Below, piece after piece: positions 8,582 to 16,635 of a DNA stretch of 25,090 bases. Made by a program: the position numbers and the translations under genes. The first letter of the stretch is position 1. Each line of letters opens with the position of its first letter. A model generated the notes under the pieces. That model worked only from the letters and a program-made list of their open reading frames with translations. It was not told where the DNA came from and searched no databases. Source of the DNA: JBJXFK01 sp046155505 (GTDB taxonomy: Bacteria > Planctomycetota > Phycisphaerae > UBA1845 > Fen-1342); the NCBI GenBank assembly GCA_046155505.1, contig JBJXFK010000117.1, forward strand, positions 1 to 25,090, given 5' to 3'.

Positions 8582-10774
8582 CTACTTGATGAACAGCAAC
8601 TCGCGGTACGTCGGCAGCGGCCACAGGTCGTGCGCCACTTCGCCCTCAAGCTGATCGCCCAAGGTCCGCACTTCCTGCATCATCGGCACGACCTTGCCCT
8701 TCAGATGCTGCGCGTGCGTCAGCGGGTTGGCATCGTGATGGGCCGACGCCTCGGCAAGCTGATTGATCTTGCCTTCGAACTTCGCAATCGTGTTGACGAA
8801 GTCCTGCAACTTGGTTTTCTGATCGCCGGGGTTGATGCCCGCCGCAATCAGCGACGCCACCGCCTGCGCCGTGCGCGCCTGATGCTGCAACGCGGCCGGC
8901 ATGATGAGCTGCCGCGCGATAAGCGCCATCGTCTCGGCCTCGATCGTGATCTGCTTCACGTACTTCTCGAGCGCGATATGCACGCGGCTCTCGACCTCTT
9001 CGCGCGAAAGCACGCCATACTTGCTGAACAGCGCCGCCGTCTTCTCGGCTCCCAGAATCGGCAACGCCGACACCGTGTCGCGCAAGTGCGGCAAGCCTCG
9101 CTTCTCGGCCTCGACATGCCAATCCTGCGAATAGTTGTCGCCGTTGAAGATGATCCGCTTGTGCTGCTTGATCACCTTCTGCATGACCGTGCGCACGGCG
9201 TTCTGCAAGCTCGCATCGTCGCTCTTGCCGCCCAGCGCGCCCTCAAGCTCGCCGGCGATGTAGTCGAGCGACTCGGCCACGATCGTGTTCATCACCGTGT
9301 TCGGCCACGCGCTCGTCGCCGAGCTGCCCACCGCGCGGAACTCGAACTTATTACCCGTGAACGCGAACGGCGACGTGCGATTCCGGTCGCCGCTGTGACG
9401 CGGCAGATCGGGCAGCGACGTCGAACCCAGGTCCAGATCCGCCCGCTTCAACGTGCGACTGGCCGTCCCGGTCTCGATCTGCTCGACGATGTCGGTCAGC
9501 ATGTCGCCCAGGAAAATCGAAATAATCGCCGGCGGCGCCTCGTTCGCGCCGAGCCGATGATCATTGTTCGCGCTCGCGATCGACGCACGCAACAAATCCG
9601 CATGCAGATCGACCGCGCGAATCACCGCCGTCAGGAACACCAAAAACTGCATGTTCGTGTGCGTCTCGTCCTGCGGATCGAGCAGGTTCACGCCCGTGTC
9701 GGTGCTCATTGACCAGTTGTTATGCTTGCCCGAACCATTCACGCCCGCGAACGGCTTCTCGTGCAAAATGCACTGCAAGCCGAACCGCGACGCGATGCGC
9801 TTCAGCGTCTCCATCAAAAGCATCTGATGATCGCACGCGACATTGCTCGTCTCGAAAATCGGCGCGATCTCATACTGCGCCGGCGCAACCTCGTTGTGCC
9901 GCGTCTTGACCGGAATACCCACGCGATACAGCTCGCGCTCGACCTCGGTCATATACGCCAACACGCGCGGCGGAATCGAGCCGAAATAGTGATCCTCAAG
10001 CTGCTGCCCCTTCGGCGGCTTGGCACCGAACAGCGTGCGGTCACACGTCACCAGGTCAGGCCGCGCGTAATACAGATTGCGATCGACCAGGAAATATTCC
10101 TGCTCAGGCCCGACCGTCGTCATTACCCGGCTCACGCCCGCGTCGGTCTTGAAAATCTTCAATACCCGCATCGCCTGCTTGCTGAGCGCATCCATCGAGC
10201 GCAGCAGCGGCGTCTTCTGATCGAGCGCCGCGCCAGTCCACGACACAAACGCCGTCGGAATGCAAAGCGTCACGCTGTTCTCGCCGCGCATTAGAAACGC
10301 AGGGCTGGTCGGATCCCACGCGGTATAGCCGCGAGCCTCGAACGTCGCCCGCAGTCCGCCCGATGGGAAGCTCGACGCGTCCGGCTCGCCCTGCGTTAGT
10401 TCGCTACCCGACAGCGAATACAGCATGCCGCCCTGCCCGTCGGGCACGATCATCGAATCGTGCTTTTCAGCGGTCAGGCCGGTCAGCGGCTGAAACCAGT
10501 GCGTAAAGTGCGTCGCGCCCTTCTCGACCGCCCAATCCTTCATCGCGGCGGCGACGGTGTCGGCGATGTTCGGGTCCAGCGCTTCGCCGCGCTCGATCGT
10601 GCGCAGCAGCCGCTTGTAAACGTCCTTGGGCAGACGCTGCCGCATCGTTCGCAGGCTGAAAACGTCGCAGCCGAAGATGTCTTCCATGCGCTGCGTCTCG
10701 ACCGTGACGCCGCTGATATCGTTCCAGTTTGTCGCCGCGTCGACCGCGGCGCTACGTGCGTGTGAGGCGTTCAT
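8582..10774 (-). CDS. glnN: Glutamine synthetase type III, 730 aa
   Basis: This enzyme makes glutamine from glutamate, ammonia and ATP in the cytoplasm. The length and motifs are those of the GSIII class, not the roughly 450-residue GSI. Numbering from the chosen start, the GSIII signature PTAFVSWTGAALDQKTPLLR is near 173-192. The metal-binding GPEQEYFLVD is near 222-231. HEKPFAGVNGSGKHNNWS is near 338-355, with NDHRLGANEAPP, NRTSPFAFTGNKFEFRAVG and a long C-terminal helical domain after it. All visible catalytic motifs are intact. ATG 10774 is preferred over an in-frame ATG nine codons upstream because GGAGA precedes it, although the spacing is wide. It appears monocistronic; no glnB or glnK neighbour is seen. 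The symbol is by class only. Confidence 0.95.
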   Translation of the reverse strand: MNASHARSAAVDAATNWNDISGVTVETQRMEDIFGCDVFSLRTMRQRLPKDVYKRLLRTIERGEALDPNIADTVAAAMKDWAVEKGATHFTHWFQPLTGLTAEKHDSMIVPDGQGGMLYSLSGSELTQGEPDASSFPSGGLRATFEARGYTAWDPTSPAFLMRGENSVTLCIPTAFVSWTGAALDQKTPLLRSMDALSKQAMRVLKIFKTDAGVSRVMTTVGPEQEYFLVDRNLYYARPDLVTCDRTLFGAKPPKGQQLEDHYFGSIPPRVLAYMTEVERELYRVGIPVKTRHNEVAPAQYEIAPIFETSNVACDHQMLLMETLKRIASRFGLQCILHEKPFAGVNGSGKHNNWSMSTDTGVNLLDPQDETHTNMQFLVFLTAVIRAVDLHADLLRASIASANNDHRLGANEAPPAIISIFLGDMLTDIVEQIETGTASRTLKRADLDLGSTSLPDLPRHSGDRNRTSPFAFTGNKFEFRAVGSSATSAWPNTVMNTIVAESLDYIAGELEGALGGKSDDASLQNAVRTVMQKVIKQHKRIIFNGDNYSQDWHVEAEKRGLPHLRDTVSALPILGAEKTAALFSKYGVLSREEVESRVHIALEKYVKQITIEAETMALIARQLIMPAALQHQARTAQAVASLIAAGINPGDQKTKLQDFVNTIAKFEGKINQLAEASAHHDANPLTHAQHLKGKVVPMMQEVRTLGDQLEGEVAHDLWPLPTYRELLFIK

Positions 10775-11405
10775 TCGCGTGGCTCTCCGAAAAAGTCTCA
10801 TCCGGCAGGTCGCGGCCCTCGGGCGGGCGACGATGCCGATCGGGTTTCAGTCACAAAAATCGCGGGATGTTGCAAACGTGCCCGGCTTCGCCGCGGAGCG
10901 ATAGGCCGAACAACGATTTCAATGTGCAAAACCACCCTGTACCCGCGCGTCGCGCGGGCGCTGCGGCTGCGCACTCTGAGCGCTTATCGGCAGCGTGCGG
11001 ACGATGGGATGAGTGGTTTGCGACGCGTGCATATGTATGGAATACGGCGAGTCGGTTATGCCGTCAAGGCGGCGCAGGTACGGCGCGAAGGGGTCGAGGG
11101 TTCGAGGGGCCCAGGGGCCAAGGGAAGAGGAGAAATCCCGCGTGCCCTCGGCCCCATGTCCCCTCGTCCCCTCGGCCCCTCGCCCCGTCGGCCCCTCGCC
11201 CCCTTTGCCCCCTCGCCCCCTTGGCCCCTCGCCCCCTCGGCCCCTCGCCCCCTCTCCCCCTCGGCCCCTTTCCACTCCCCCGCTCCCGAAAGATTTTTCA
11301 CGAGGGTCCGAGATTTCGCTTGCAATCCGCCGCTGGGCCGATCAAACTATTGGGTGTTGTTTATTGCCCGATTCGCTTTGAAACGTTGGTTTTGAGGACG
11401 TATAC
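10775..11405. other. Long divergent intergenic region
   Basis: This 631-base gap separates glutamine synthetase (-) from the prepilin-like gene (+). It should hold both promoters, but I could not choose convincing boxes. Its notable content is the octamer array at 11089-11271. The frames across it are low-complexity Pro/Arg/Gly translations of the repeat and are not credible genes. Confidence 0.6.
11089..11271. repeat. Head-to-head octamer array, G-rich then C-rich
   Basis: Positions 11089-11128 hold five octamers of the form AGGGGNNN (AGGGGTCG, AGGGTTCG, AGGGGCCC, AGGGGCCA, AGGGAAGA). Positions 11159-11271 hold fourteen near-perfect octamers with consensus NCCCCTCG (one unit has nine bases). 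The two blocks are in opposite orientation, separated by about 30 bases, so a single strand could fold back. The minus strand of the larger block has many runs of four or five G, which suits G-quadruplexes. Unit variation shows it has been diverging rather than freshly expanded. Confidence 0.85.
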
Positions 11406-12470
11406 ATGAAACTCAGTCGTCACGTTGTATCCCTTTCGAGCCGTTGCGCGCACACGCGTGGTTTCACGCTGGTCGAACTGCTGACCGTTGTCGCCATCAT
11501 CGGCCTGCTGATCGGCATTCTCGTGCCGGCCCTCGGTCGAGCACGCGAGCAAGCCAAAAACACCACCACCAAGGCCGCGATGAAGGCCATGGGCGATGGC
11601 CTCGACATGTTCCGCAATGACAACCCTGGCGAAGTTCGCGGCGAGGGATATCCCTCGTCGTCAGTGCAGGAAGACGAAACCGAAGAAGGCCGACAGGTCA
11701 TCTTCGGTGCGCAGCTGCTCGTGCGCTATCTCATGGGCAAAGACCTGAACGGCTACGTGTCGAAGAAGACCGGCAAGGGATTCAACACGACGACGGTAGA
11801 TGGTTGGAATCAGAAGGATTGGTACAACCTGACCCCGTCCGACAATCGCGCCCCGCTCGCGCGTCAGCCGTTGTATGCCAATCCGGATCAGCTCAAGGTT
11901 GTGAACCCGGCTGAGAAATTCGCCGTCTCGGCCGAAACTTCCGTCGGCATCGGCCTCGACGACAAATCACGCGAGCAACTCGTCGCGCTCGACAACTACG
12001 AGCGCCCGATTCTCTATTATGCCGCCAACGTCGCGCTATCGAGCGATCCGCGCTCGCCGCTCGCAATGAGCGGCCTCTCGTCGGACACGCGGGCCGGCAT
12101 CTACAACCAGAGCGACAATGGCATGTTCACCGGCGCGTGCGACCAAGCCAGTTGCCGGTTCACTGCGTGGAACTTCGACAACCTTCCCGTAGATGCCACC
12201 CTCAGCGCGTATACGACACCGATGGGCAAGTTCGGCCAGCACACGGACAATATTCCGACGAAGGACTCGATCAACAATCCCGTCAACAAGAACACCTTCG
12301 TCAACTTCGTGCTGAATCGCGACGTTTTCGAGCAGACCGGCGGTTTTGACACCGCAAGCACGACGCGCATTCCGACAATTGTGCCCTACCGCAAGGACTC
12401 GTACATCATGGTCTCGGCGGGTAAGGACGGCATCTACGGCACCGAGGACGACGTAACGAACTTCAAGTAA
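11406..12470 (+). CDS. Prepilin-type N-terminal cleavage/methylation protein, 354 aa
   Basis: This is a type IV pilin/pseudopilin-class protein. A 19-residue basic leader ends in G19, followed by F20-TLVELL with Glu at +5, then a hydrophobic helix (VVAIIGLLIGILVPAL). This is the site for prepilin peptidase. Beyond it is a large globular domain ending in a motif (SAGKDGIYGTEDDV) like those of the planctomycete and GspG-related prepilin-domain proteins. At 354 residues it is much longer than a major pilin, so it is probably a minor or surface pseudopilin. GAGGA near 11394 lies about nine bases before the ATG. No pilus assembly ATPase or peptidase is adjacent. Confidence 0.9.
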   Translation: MKLSRHVVSLSSRCAHTRGFTLVELLTVVAIIGLLIGILVPALGRAREQAKNTTTKAAMKAMGDGLDMFRNDNPGEVRGEGYPSSSVQEDETEEGRQVIFGAQLLVRYLMGKDLNGYVSKKTGKGFNTTTVDGWNQKDWYNLTPSDNRAPLARQPLYANPDQLKVVNPAEKFAVSAETSVGIGLDDKSREQLVALDNYERPILYYAANVALSSDPRSPLAMSGLSSDTRAGIYNQSDNGMFTGACDQASCRFTAWNFDNLPVDATLSAYTTPMGKFGQHTDNIPTKDSINNPVNKNTFVNFVLNRDVFEQTGGFDTASTTRIPTIVPYRKDSYIMVSAGKDGIYGTEDDVTNFK

Positions 12471-12501
12471 TGAACGGCATCGCGACATTATTGGGTACCA
12501 C

Positions 12502-12517
12502 CCCGCCTTCGGGCGGG
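12502..12517 (+). terminator. UUCG-loop hairpin after the prepilin gene
   Basis: CCCGCC (12502-12507) pairs with GGCGGG (12512-12517) around a TTCG tetraloop closed by C-G, an exceptionally stable loop. It sits 32 bases after the stop at 12470. No T-tract follows, so termination may be weak or factor-dependent. Confidence 0.5.
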
Positions 12518-12599
12518 TCCATGTGTTCGGGGTTCAAATTTGAGAGGCCCTTTGCGGCCCAAGTCATCTCCACCACTCATCTCTCGAGAGGAGCATCGC

Positions 12600-13532
12600 A
12601 TGAACAAGTTTCTGTCCACACGCCTGGGGCTGGCGATTGCCGCTACAGCGCTGACCGCCGGCATCGCAAACGCTGCGGATCGCATGGTCTTGGTCGAAGA
12701 CTTCAACGCAACTTGGTGCGGTCCGTGTGTTCCGGCCGGAAGCGCGATGATTCAACTCGAAGACGCGCACGAAGACCAGGTGATCGCTGTCCAGATTCAC
12801 GTCAGCGACAACGTCACGCTGACCTTTGGCACCAACCGCGCAGCGTGGTACAACGTCACGGGCATTCCGGCGTGCTGGTTTGACGGACGCACGGCGCAGG
12901 TCGGCGCGTTTCCAAATGTCGCCCAAAACGTCACACTTTACACAAATCTGATGAACGCGCGCTTGGCCGTACCCACCGACGTGGCCGTCCAGTTGTGGGC
13001 TACGCAAATTGACGGCGACTCGTACAACGTCACCGCCGAATACACGCTCGAGTCGGACGCGCCCGCAGCCCAAGCGATGAAGCTGACCATCTATCAGATC
13101 CGCGACAACTTCCCCACTACCGGAGCGCACTACTCGAACTGTCTGCGAGCCGTGTCCCCGGTCGAGACGGTCACTCTCCAGCCTGGCGCAACGCATACGC
13201 AGACCTGGGTATCAAATCTGGTAGCTGGCGATGCGACTAACATCAGCAAAGTTGGTTATGTCGCGTTCGCCCAGGAGACCGGTGCTACCCCCGGGCCAAA
13301 CACGGAAGTGCTCAACGCAAACGTGATTCGCCATCCGTTCCCCGTGCCGCCGCCGACCGCGACGCCGGGCGACACGGACGCCGACGGCGACATTGACCTC
13401 GTCGATCTCGCCACGCTACTATCCAACTTCGGCGTCACCGCCGGTCGCAACTGGTCGCACGGCGACTTTGACGGCAACGGAGCGGTCAATCTGACCGACC
13501 TAGCGGCGCTTCTGAGCAATTTCGGTCTGTAA
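12600..13532 (+). CDS. Exported thioredoxin-fold protein with dockerin-like C-terminus, 310 aa
   Basis: ATG 12600 is chosen because GAGAGGAG lies six bases upstream and a clean signal peptide (MNKFLSTR, hydrophobic core, cleavage near ANA-AD) begins there. Residues 28-95 resemble a thioredoxin fold: EDFNATWCGPC with Cys40 and Cys43, then a GIPACWFDG segment supplying the cis-proline. A beta-rich domain follows (about 125-240). The last 60 residues hold two dockerin-like loops (DTDADGDIDLVDLATLLSNF and DFDGNGAVNLTDLAALLSNF). The likely role is disulfide or redox chemistry outside the cytoplasm, which is inference; the CGPC pair could equally be structural. It follows the prepilin gene by 129 bases. 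Confidence 0.82.
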   Translation: MNKFLSTRLGLAIAATALTAGIANAADRMVLVEDFNATWCGPCVPAGSAMIQLEDAHEDQVIAVQIHVSDNVTLTFGTNRAAWYNVTGIPACWFDGRTAQVGAFPNVAQNVTLYTNLMNARLAVPTDVAVQLWATQIDGDSYNVTAEYTLESDAPAAQAMKLTIYQIRDNFPTTGAHYSNCLRAVSPVETVTLQPGATHTQTWVSNLVAGDATNISKVGYVAFAQETGATPGPNTEVLNANVIRHPFPVPPPTATPGDTDADGDIDLVDLATLLSNFGVTAGRNWSHGDFDGNGAVNLTDLAALLSNFGL

Positions 13533-13562
13533 AGGCCGCCGTTACGCATTGAATCCACACTC

Positions 13563-13592
13563 GGGCCACGCGGACAACCCTCCGCGTGGCCC
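13563..13592 (+). terminator. Perfect 12-bp hairpin after the thioredoxin/dockerin gene
   Basis: GGGCCACGCGGA (13563-13574) pairs exactly with TCCGCGTGGCCC (13581-13592) over a 6-base loop. It starts 31 bases after the stop at 13532. No T-tract follows. Confidence 0.6.
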
Positions 13593-13613
13593 GCGTCGCA
13601 CTCACACGAGAGC

Positions 13614-14066
13614 CGTAGGGTGGGCATCGCCCACCATTTTTCACATCGCAAAGCAGTGCCGTACGCCACGCAGAACGCCACGACGGCTCATCCGCTCATC
13701 CGAACCCGGAGCGCGAGCGACGGGGTCGCGTGCGGGAGGCGAAACGCTTCGACATCCGCAAACCTGTTCCCCATCGCGACTTACCCCGCTCGCGCGCTCG
13801 CGGTTCGGATTGGGAGTCCGGGTCGCTGCGCTGCGGGCACTCGCTCGCGCGTCGCGTTCGGTTGGCTTGTTTGCAACTCGCTACTCGATAATCGCTACTC
13901 GCCACTCTAAGCACGTTACCCCACTCGCTCACACTCTGGGTTCGGATTGGGACTCCCGGTCGCTGCGCTCCCGGCACTCGCTTGCGCGTCGCGTTCGGAC
14001 CTCTGGCGCGACGCCCACCCGACGCGCTGTCCGTTGTACCGAAAGCTGGGCGATGCGCACCCTACG
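13614..14066. repeat. Repeat mosaic bounded by an inverted GTAGGGTGGGC pair
   Basis: A CGTAGGGTGGGC element at 13614-13635 and a diverged inverted copy at 14045-14066 bracket about 410 bases without a credible gene. Inside are a TCCGAACCCGGAGCGC element at 13699-13725 and two direct copies of a 61-base unit at 13801-13861 and 13938-13998 (about 55 of 61 identical). Between them is a heptamer run at 13874-13908. The same elements recur at 8289, 17570 and 19111. Confidence 0.7.
13874..13908. repeat. Heptamer run, consensus CTACTCG
   Basis: Five 7-base units stay in phase: CAACTCG, CTACTCG, ATAATCG, CTACTCG, CCACTCT. Similar phased heptamers occur at 17736-17770 and 19261-19295, each beside the CCGAACGCGAC-type repeat. 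Confidence 0.55.
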
Positions 14067-14143
14067 CCTAACGAATGCGCGAAATTTTGCCACGGCCACT
14101 CGGGCACGGCGTATCTTTCAGATGCCAAACGCCTGAGGCGACC

Positions 14144-14503
14144 ATGAGATCCTGGCGCGAAACCCCGCGGCGGTTCGTCTTGCGGTGGACGCTCGTCCTC
14201 TGCGCGGCCCACCTCATCGGCCCGGTCGTTTTCGGAATCATGCCGATCCAGATTCCGACCGCGCGCGGCACCTATCGCATCCATGCATCCGGCATCACCC
14301 GCCATTGGGGCTGCATGCCGCAACCCATTTGGGATTTTTCCATCTCGTTTCTGGGTGTCGGCACCATCGCCGTGGTCCTACACGCGATCCGCCCGCCAAA
14401 GCCGCCGTGGCACTGTGCCCGCTGCGACTACAACCTGCACGCAAACGTGAGCGGCGTCTGCCCGGAATGCGGCAAGCCGATCGACCCGCTGACGCACAAT
14501 TGA
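14144..14503 (+). CDS. Small membrane protein with C-terminal zinc ribbon, 119 aa
   Basis: ATG 14144 has TGAGG six bases upstream, while the frame extending to 14075 lacks a site. The protein has an N-terminal basic region, a membrane helix (TLVLCAAHLIGPVVFGIM), a short loop, a second helix (FSISFLGVGTIAVVLHAI) and a cytoplasmic tail with two Cys pairs: CARCDYNL and CPECG. This CxxCxYxL...CPECG layout is a four-Cys zinc ribbon common at the C-terminus of planctomycete membrane proteins. Function unknown. It lies within repeat-rich DNA but is itself intact. Confidence 0.75.
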   Translation: MRSWRETPRRFVLRWTLVLCAAHLIGPVVFGIMPIQIPTARGTYRIHASGITRHWGCMPQPIWDFSISFLGVGTIAVVLHAIRPPKPPWHCARCDYNLHANVSGVCPECGKPIDPLTHN

Positions 14504-14592
14504 ACCGCCGAACGCGGCGAATGAGTACCGACCGCCGCGTACCAACTTCCACGACACCTCCCGACGGCACACGCCCGGCCGTCTGATCGGAT

Positions 14593-14615
14593 CGGCGGGC
14601 AGTGCCCACCCGACG
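14593..14615. repeat. Diverged GTAGGGTGGGC-family element
   Basis: CGGCGGGCAGTGCCCACCCG is a single diverged copy of the palindromic element seen at 8289 and 13614. It lies in the 300-base gap 14504-14803 between convergent genes, where I see no coding region. Confidence 0.5.
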
Positions 14616-14710
14616 CCCGACCGCACACTCGCCCCCCCTCCCGTCACGCTTCATGCGGGTGTGGCCGCGGATTTTGGCAAACTGAGCGATCGTCGCTTCA
14701 AACCGAGCCC

Positions 14711-14764
14711 GACGCGCAAGCTAGGTCTTTGCGCACGACCGCGCGGAATCCTAGCTTGCGCGTC
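14711..14764. repeat. Perfect 15-bp inverted repeat in a REP-like element
   Basis: GACGCGCAAGCTAGG (14711-14725) is exactly inverted at 14750-14764, with a 24-base loop. The preceding CCGAGCCC joins it to the element at 8473-8541. Confidence 0.7.
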
Positions 14765-14778
14765 ATTGACCTCCACTC

Positions 14779-14803
14779 AATTCTTCTCGCCGCGAGAAGA
14801 ATT
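14779..14803 (-). terminator. Perfect 12-bp palindrome at the 3' end of the winged-helix gene
   Basis: AATTCTTCTCGC and GCGAGAAGAATT are separated by one C and abut the stop codon at 14804-14806. With so small a centre, the two inner pairs would open to make a loop. It ends in TT on the minus strand and may act as a terminator, or be a structural end of a mobile unit. Confidence 0.55.
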
Positions 14804-16381
14804 TCACGCGCTCGCGGCCAGACGAGATATGTCGCTTTGCTGGGCGGCCAGTAGAGCGGTCGTAATTCTTCGCCCCGCCGCACTCAGTTGATAGCGGTGG
14901 CTTTTGGCAACCTTCACAATCAGCCCGTGCCTACGCAGCAGCCCCAGTTGCCGCGTCACCGCCGCACTTTGCCGACGACGCGACTCCGCATCCTTCGTGT
15001 CGCCAAACAGCGCCACACGCACGTCGGCGTTACGCAAGCCGCGCAGTAGAAAGTCCCCTTGCGCCAGAACCCGCAGCGGGTCGCCGTCCGGGCCGGCCAG
15101 CGGGTTGAGCGCGCGGGCCACGCGGCGTCCGTCCTGAAACACCGGTCGCCCCAGCGGTCGCAGCAACTCGCCCAGCGTGCGCGTCTCCGCCACGGTCGCC
15201 AGGCTTTCCGCCAAGCGCTGGTTGGCGGCGTGGCTGATTTCGGCGCGGCGGTCCAGATCGGCCACGCCCTTGCGCAGCTGCCGCCAACTCCGCGGCGCGT
15301 CGGGCGGGTCGTTCTCCTTGTGACGAAAGACCTTGAAGCCGCGCGGCTGGTTGATCGTGGTTTCGATGCGAAAGGACTGCGCTTCCTTGTCGTAGATCTT
15401 GAGCGAATTGGTGTCATACCAGAACTTCAAGCGCGTGCCCTCGGCCCGTCGCCGCAGATCGATCTTGACTTCGCCGGTGCAGCCGCCGTAGCCGCCGCTG
15501 GCACCGTCGTCGCGTAGCGGCAGTTTTTTGCCCAGATAGCGCAGCACGTCACGACATTGCAGCGTCTGCACGCCATGCCGCAGCCAACGCGGATACCAGG
15601 CCGCCAGTTCCTGCGGCGAATGAAAGACATAGTCACTGGCCCATTCGCTCTGTTCGCTCATCCAGTAATAGGGCGCGCGGGCGGTCTCGTGCAGATAGGA
15701 CCAGAGCGGTTGAATCGGCCGCACGAGTTCGCTGAGTTGCTTGCACCAGTCCGCGCGGCGTTGCTGATCGAGAATCTCCTGAGCCGCCGCCGGGTTCTCG
15801 ACCGCGACCAGCAGGTTGTCTCGGCGCTCGTGCCTGACGCCGCGTTTTTCCAACTGGCGATAGAGGCATTCGCGCCCGTTGACCCCGACCCGCACGGCGA
15901 AGGGAAACCAGCTTTGCAGGCGGACATAGCAAAGCCCGAGTTCATCGTGCAGGAAATAGTGGTAATAGTGCAGGCACTTTCCGGGCAACTTCAGCACAAA
16001 GTGGCGGCCGTCCTCGCCCTTGCGAATGCGGTAGGTCTGGCATTGCTCGACCGACGAAATCAGGGCCACGCGGCCGCTGGTCCTGTTGTGCGTTTTGGCG
16101 AGTTCGAGGGCGACGGCCTGCTTGTCGGCGGCGGCGTGATTGAGGGCGCGCAGCGGCACGTCTTCGTCGCGCGCTTGCTGTTCGGTTTTCCGCCGCAAGG
16201 TCTGCGTCAGATCAAAGGCGTGGTTCGGAAAATCGACGTAGCGGATTTTTTGCTGATAGAGATAGCTGTCGACGCCGCGTGGATTGATGAGCCAGCGTGA
16301 TTCGCCGACGAAGCGGAGTCGGTCGAATCCGGAGAGGACGAACTTGATGAGCGTGCTGAATCGGGCTAGAAAAGCGTTCAC
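14804..16381 (-). CDS. Uncharacterised widespread family with C-terminal winged helix, 525 aa
   Basis: I recognise this from memory as a large family of unannotated proteins, often present in several copies in planctomycetes, acidobacteria and other groups. Typical motifs are SGFDRLRFVG (about 17-26), KCLHYYHYFLHDELGL and RLQSWFPF (about 135-161), GVNGREC, NSLKIYDKE, RIETTINQPRGFKVFR and RRAEISHAANQR. The last 60 or so residues (SAAVTRQLGLLRRHGLIVKV ... YQLSAAGRRI) form a clear winged helix-turn-helix. I see no DDE, serine-recombinase or definite HUH motif. GTG 16381 is chosen because GGAG sits six bases upstream and the family usually begins MNxFL; an in-frame GTG lies at 16393. The gene appears intact. 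A mobile or DNA-acting role is inference from its distribution, winged helix and flanking hairpins. Confidence 0.8.
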   Translation of the reverse strand: MNAFLARFSTLIKFVLSGFDRLRFVGESRWLINPRGVDSYLYQQKIRYVDFPNHAFDLTQTLRRKTEQQARDEDVPLRALNHAAADKQAVALELAKTHNRTSGRVALISSVEQCQTYRIRKGEDGRHFVLKLPGKCLHYYHYFLHDELGLCYVRLQSWFPFAVRVGVNGRECLYRQLEKRGVRHERRDNLLVAVENPAAAQEILDQQRRADWCKQLSELVRPIQPLWSYLHETARAPYYWMSEQSEWASDYVFHSPQELAAWYPRWLRHGVQTLQCRDVLRYLGKKLPLRDDGASGGYGGCTGEVKIDLRRRAEGTRLKFWYDTNSLKIYDKEAQSFRIETTINQPRGFKVFRHKENDPPDAPRSWRQLRKGVADLDRRAEISHAANQRLAESLATVAETRTLGELLRPLGRPVFQDGRRVARALNPLAGPDGDPLRVLAQGDFLLRGLRNADVRVALFGDTKDAESRRRQSAAVTRQLGLLRRHGLIVKVAKSHRYQLSAAGRRITTALLAAQQSDISRLAASA

Positions 16382-16436
16382 GGCGTGCTCCACAGGTGAG
16401 GGTTGTTGATAGTCCCTTCACTCTCGGGGCACGCCG
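16381..16436 (-). promoter_or_regulatory. Long hairpin covering the ribosome site and start codon
   Basis: In the minus-strand transcript, CGGCGTGCCCC (from 16436-16426) pairs with GGAGCACGCCG (16391-16381) at 10 of 11 positions. Inside it, GTGAAGGG (16421-16414) pairs with CCCTCAC (16402-16396) with one bulged A, leaving an 11-base loop. The 3' arm contains GGAG and the first base of the GTG start, so the fold would hide the ribosome binding site. Confidence 0.65.
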
Positions 16437-16635
16437 GCTTTTTGTCCATTGGGCTGCGGGCAACGCCCGCGCTGGGGGCTCGGATCGGTGCCAAACTGCC
16501 TGGCCACACCCCTTCATGCCGACTTCACGTTTCGCTATTGCATTCTTACCCGCAACAAGCGAACATGAATTGGTACATGGCATGTCTGGCGGCGTTCATT
16601 TCGACGCCGCAGGGAGAGGGCAAAGGAGAAAGCTC

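Noticed and set aside
8492..9712. A 406-codon plus-strand frame opposite glutamine synthetase
   Set aside because: It is the antisense shadow of a gene with all catalytic motifs, and its composition is Arg/His/Leu-rich low-information sequence.
10919..11409. Pro-rich and Gly/Arg-rich frames across the octamer array
   Set aside because: They are direct translations of the tandem octamer in several frames on both strands, with no start signals.
14779..16470. Classical insertion sequence with terminal inverted repeats
   Set aside because: I compared the flanks of the winged-helix gene by eye and found no matching terminal inverted repeats or target duplication, so only a weaker hairpin-ended hypothesis is kept.
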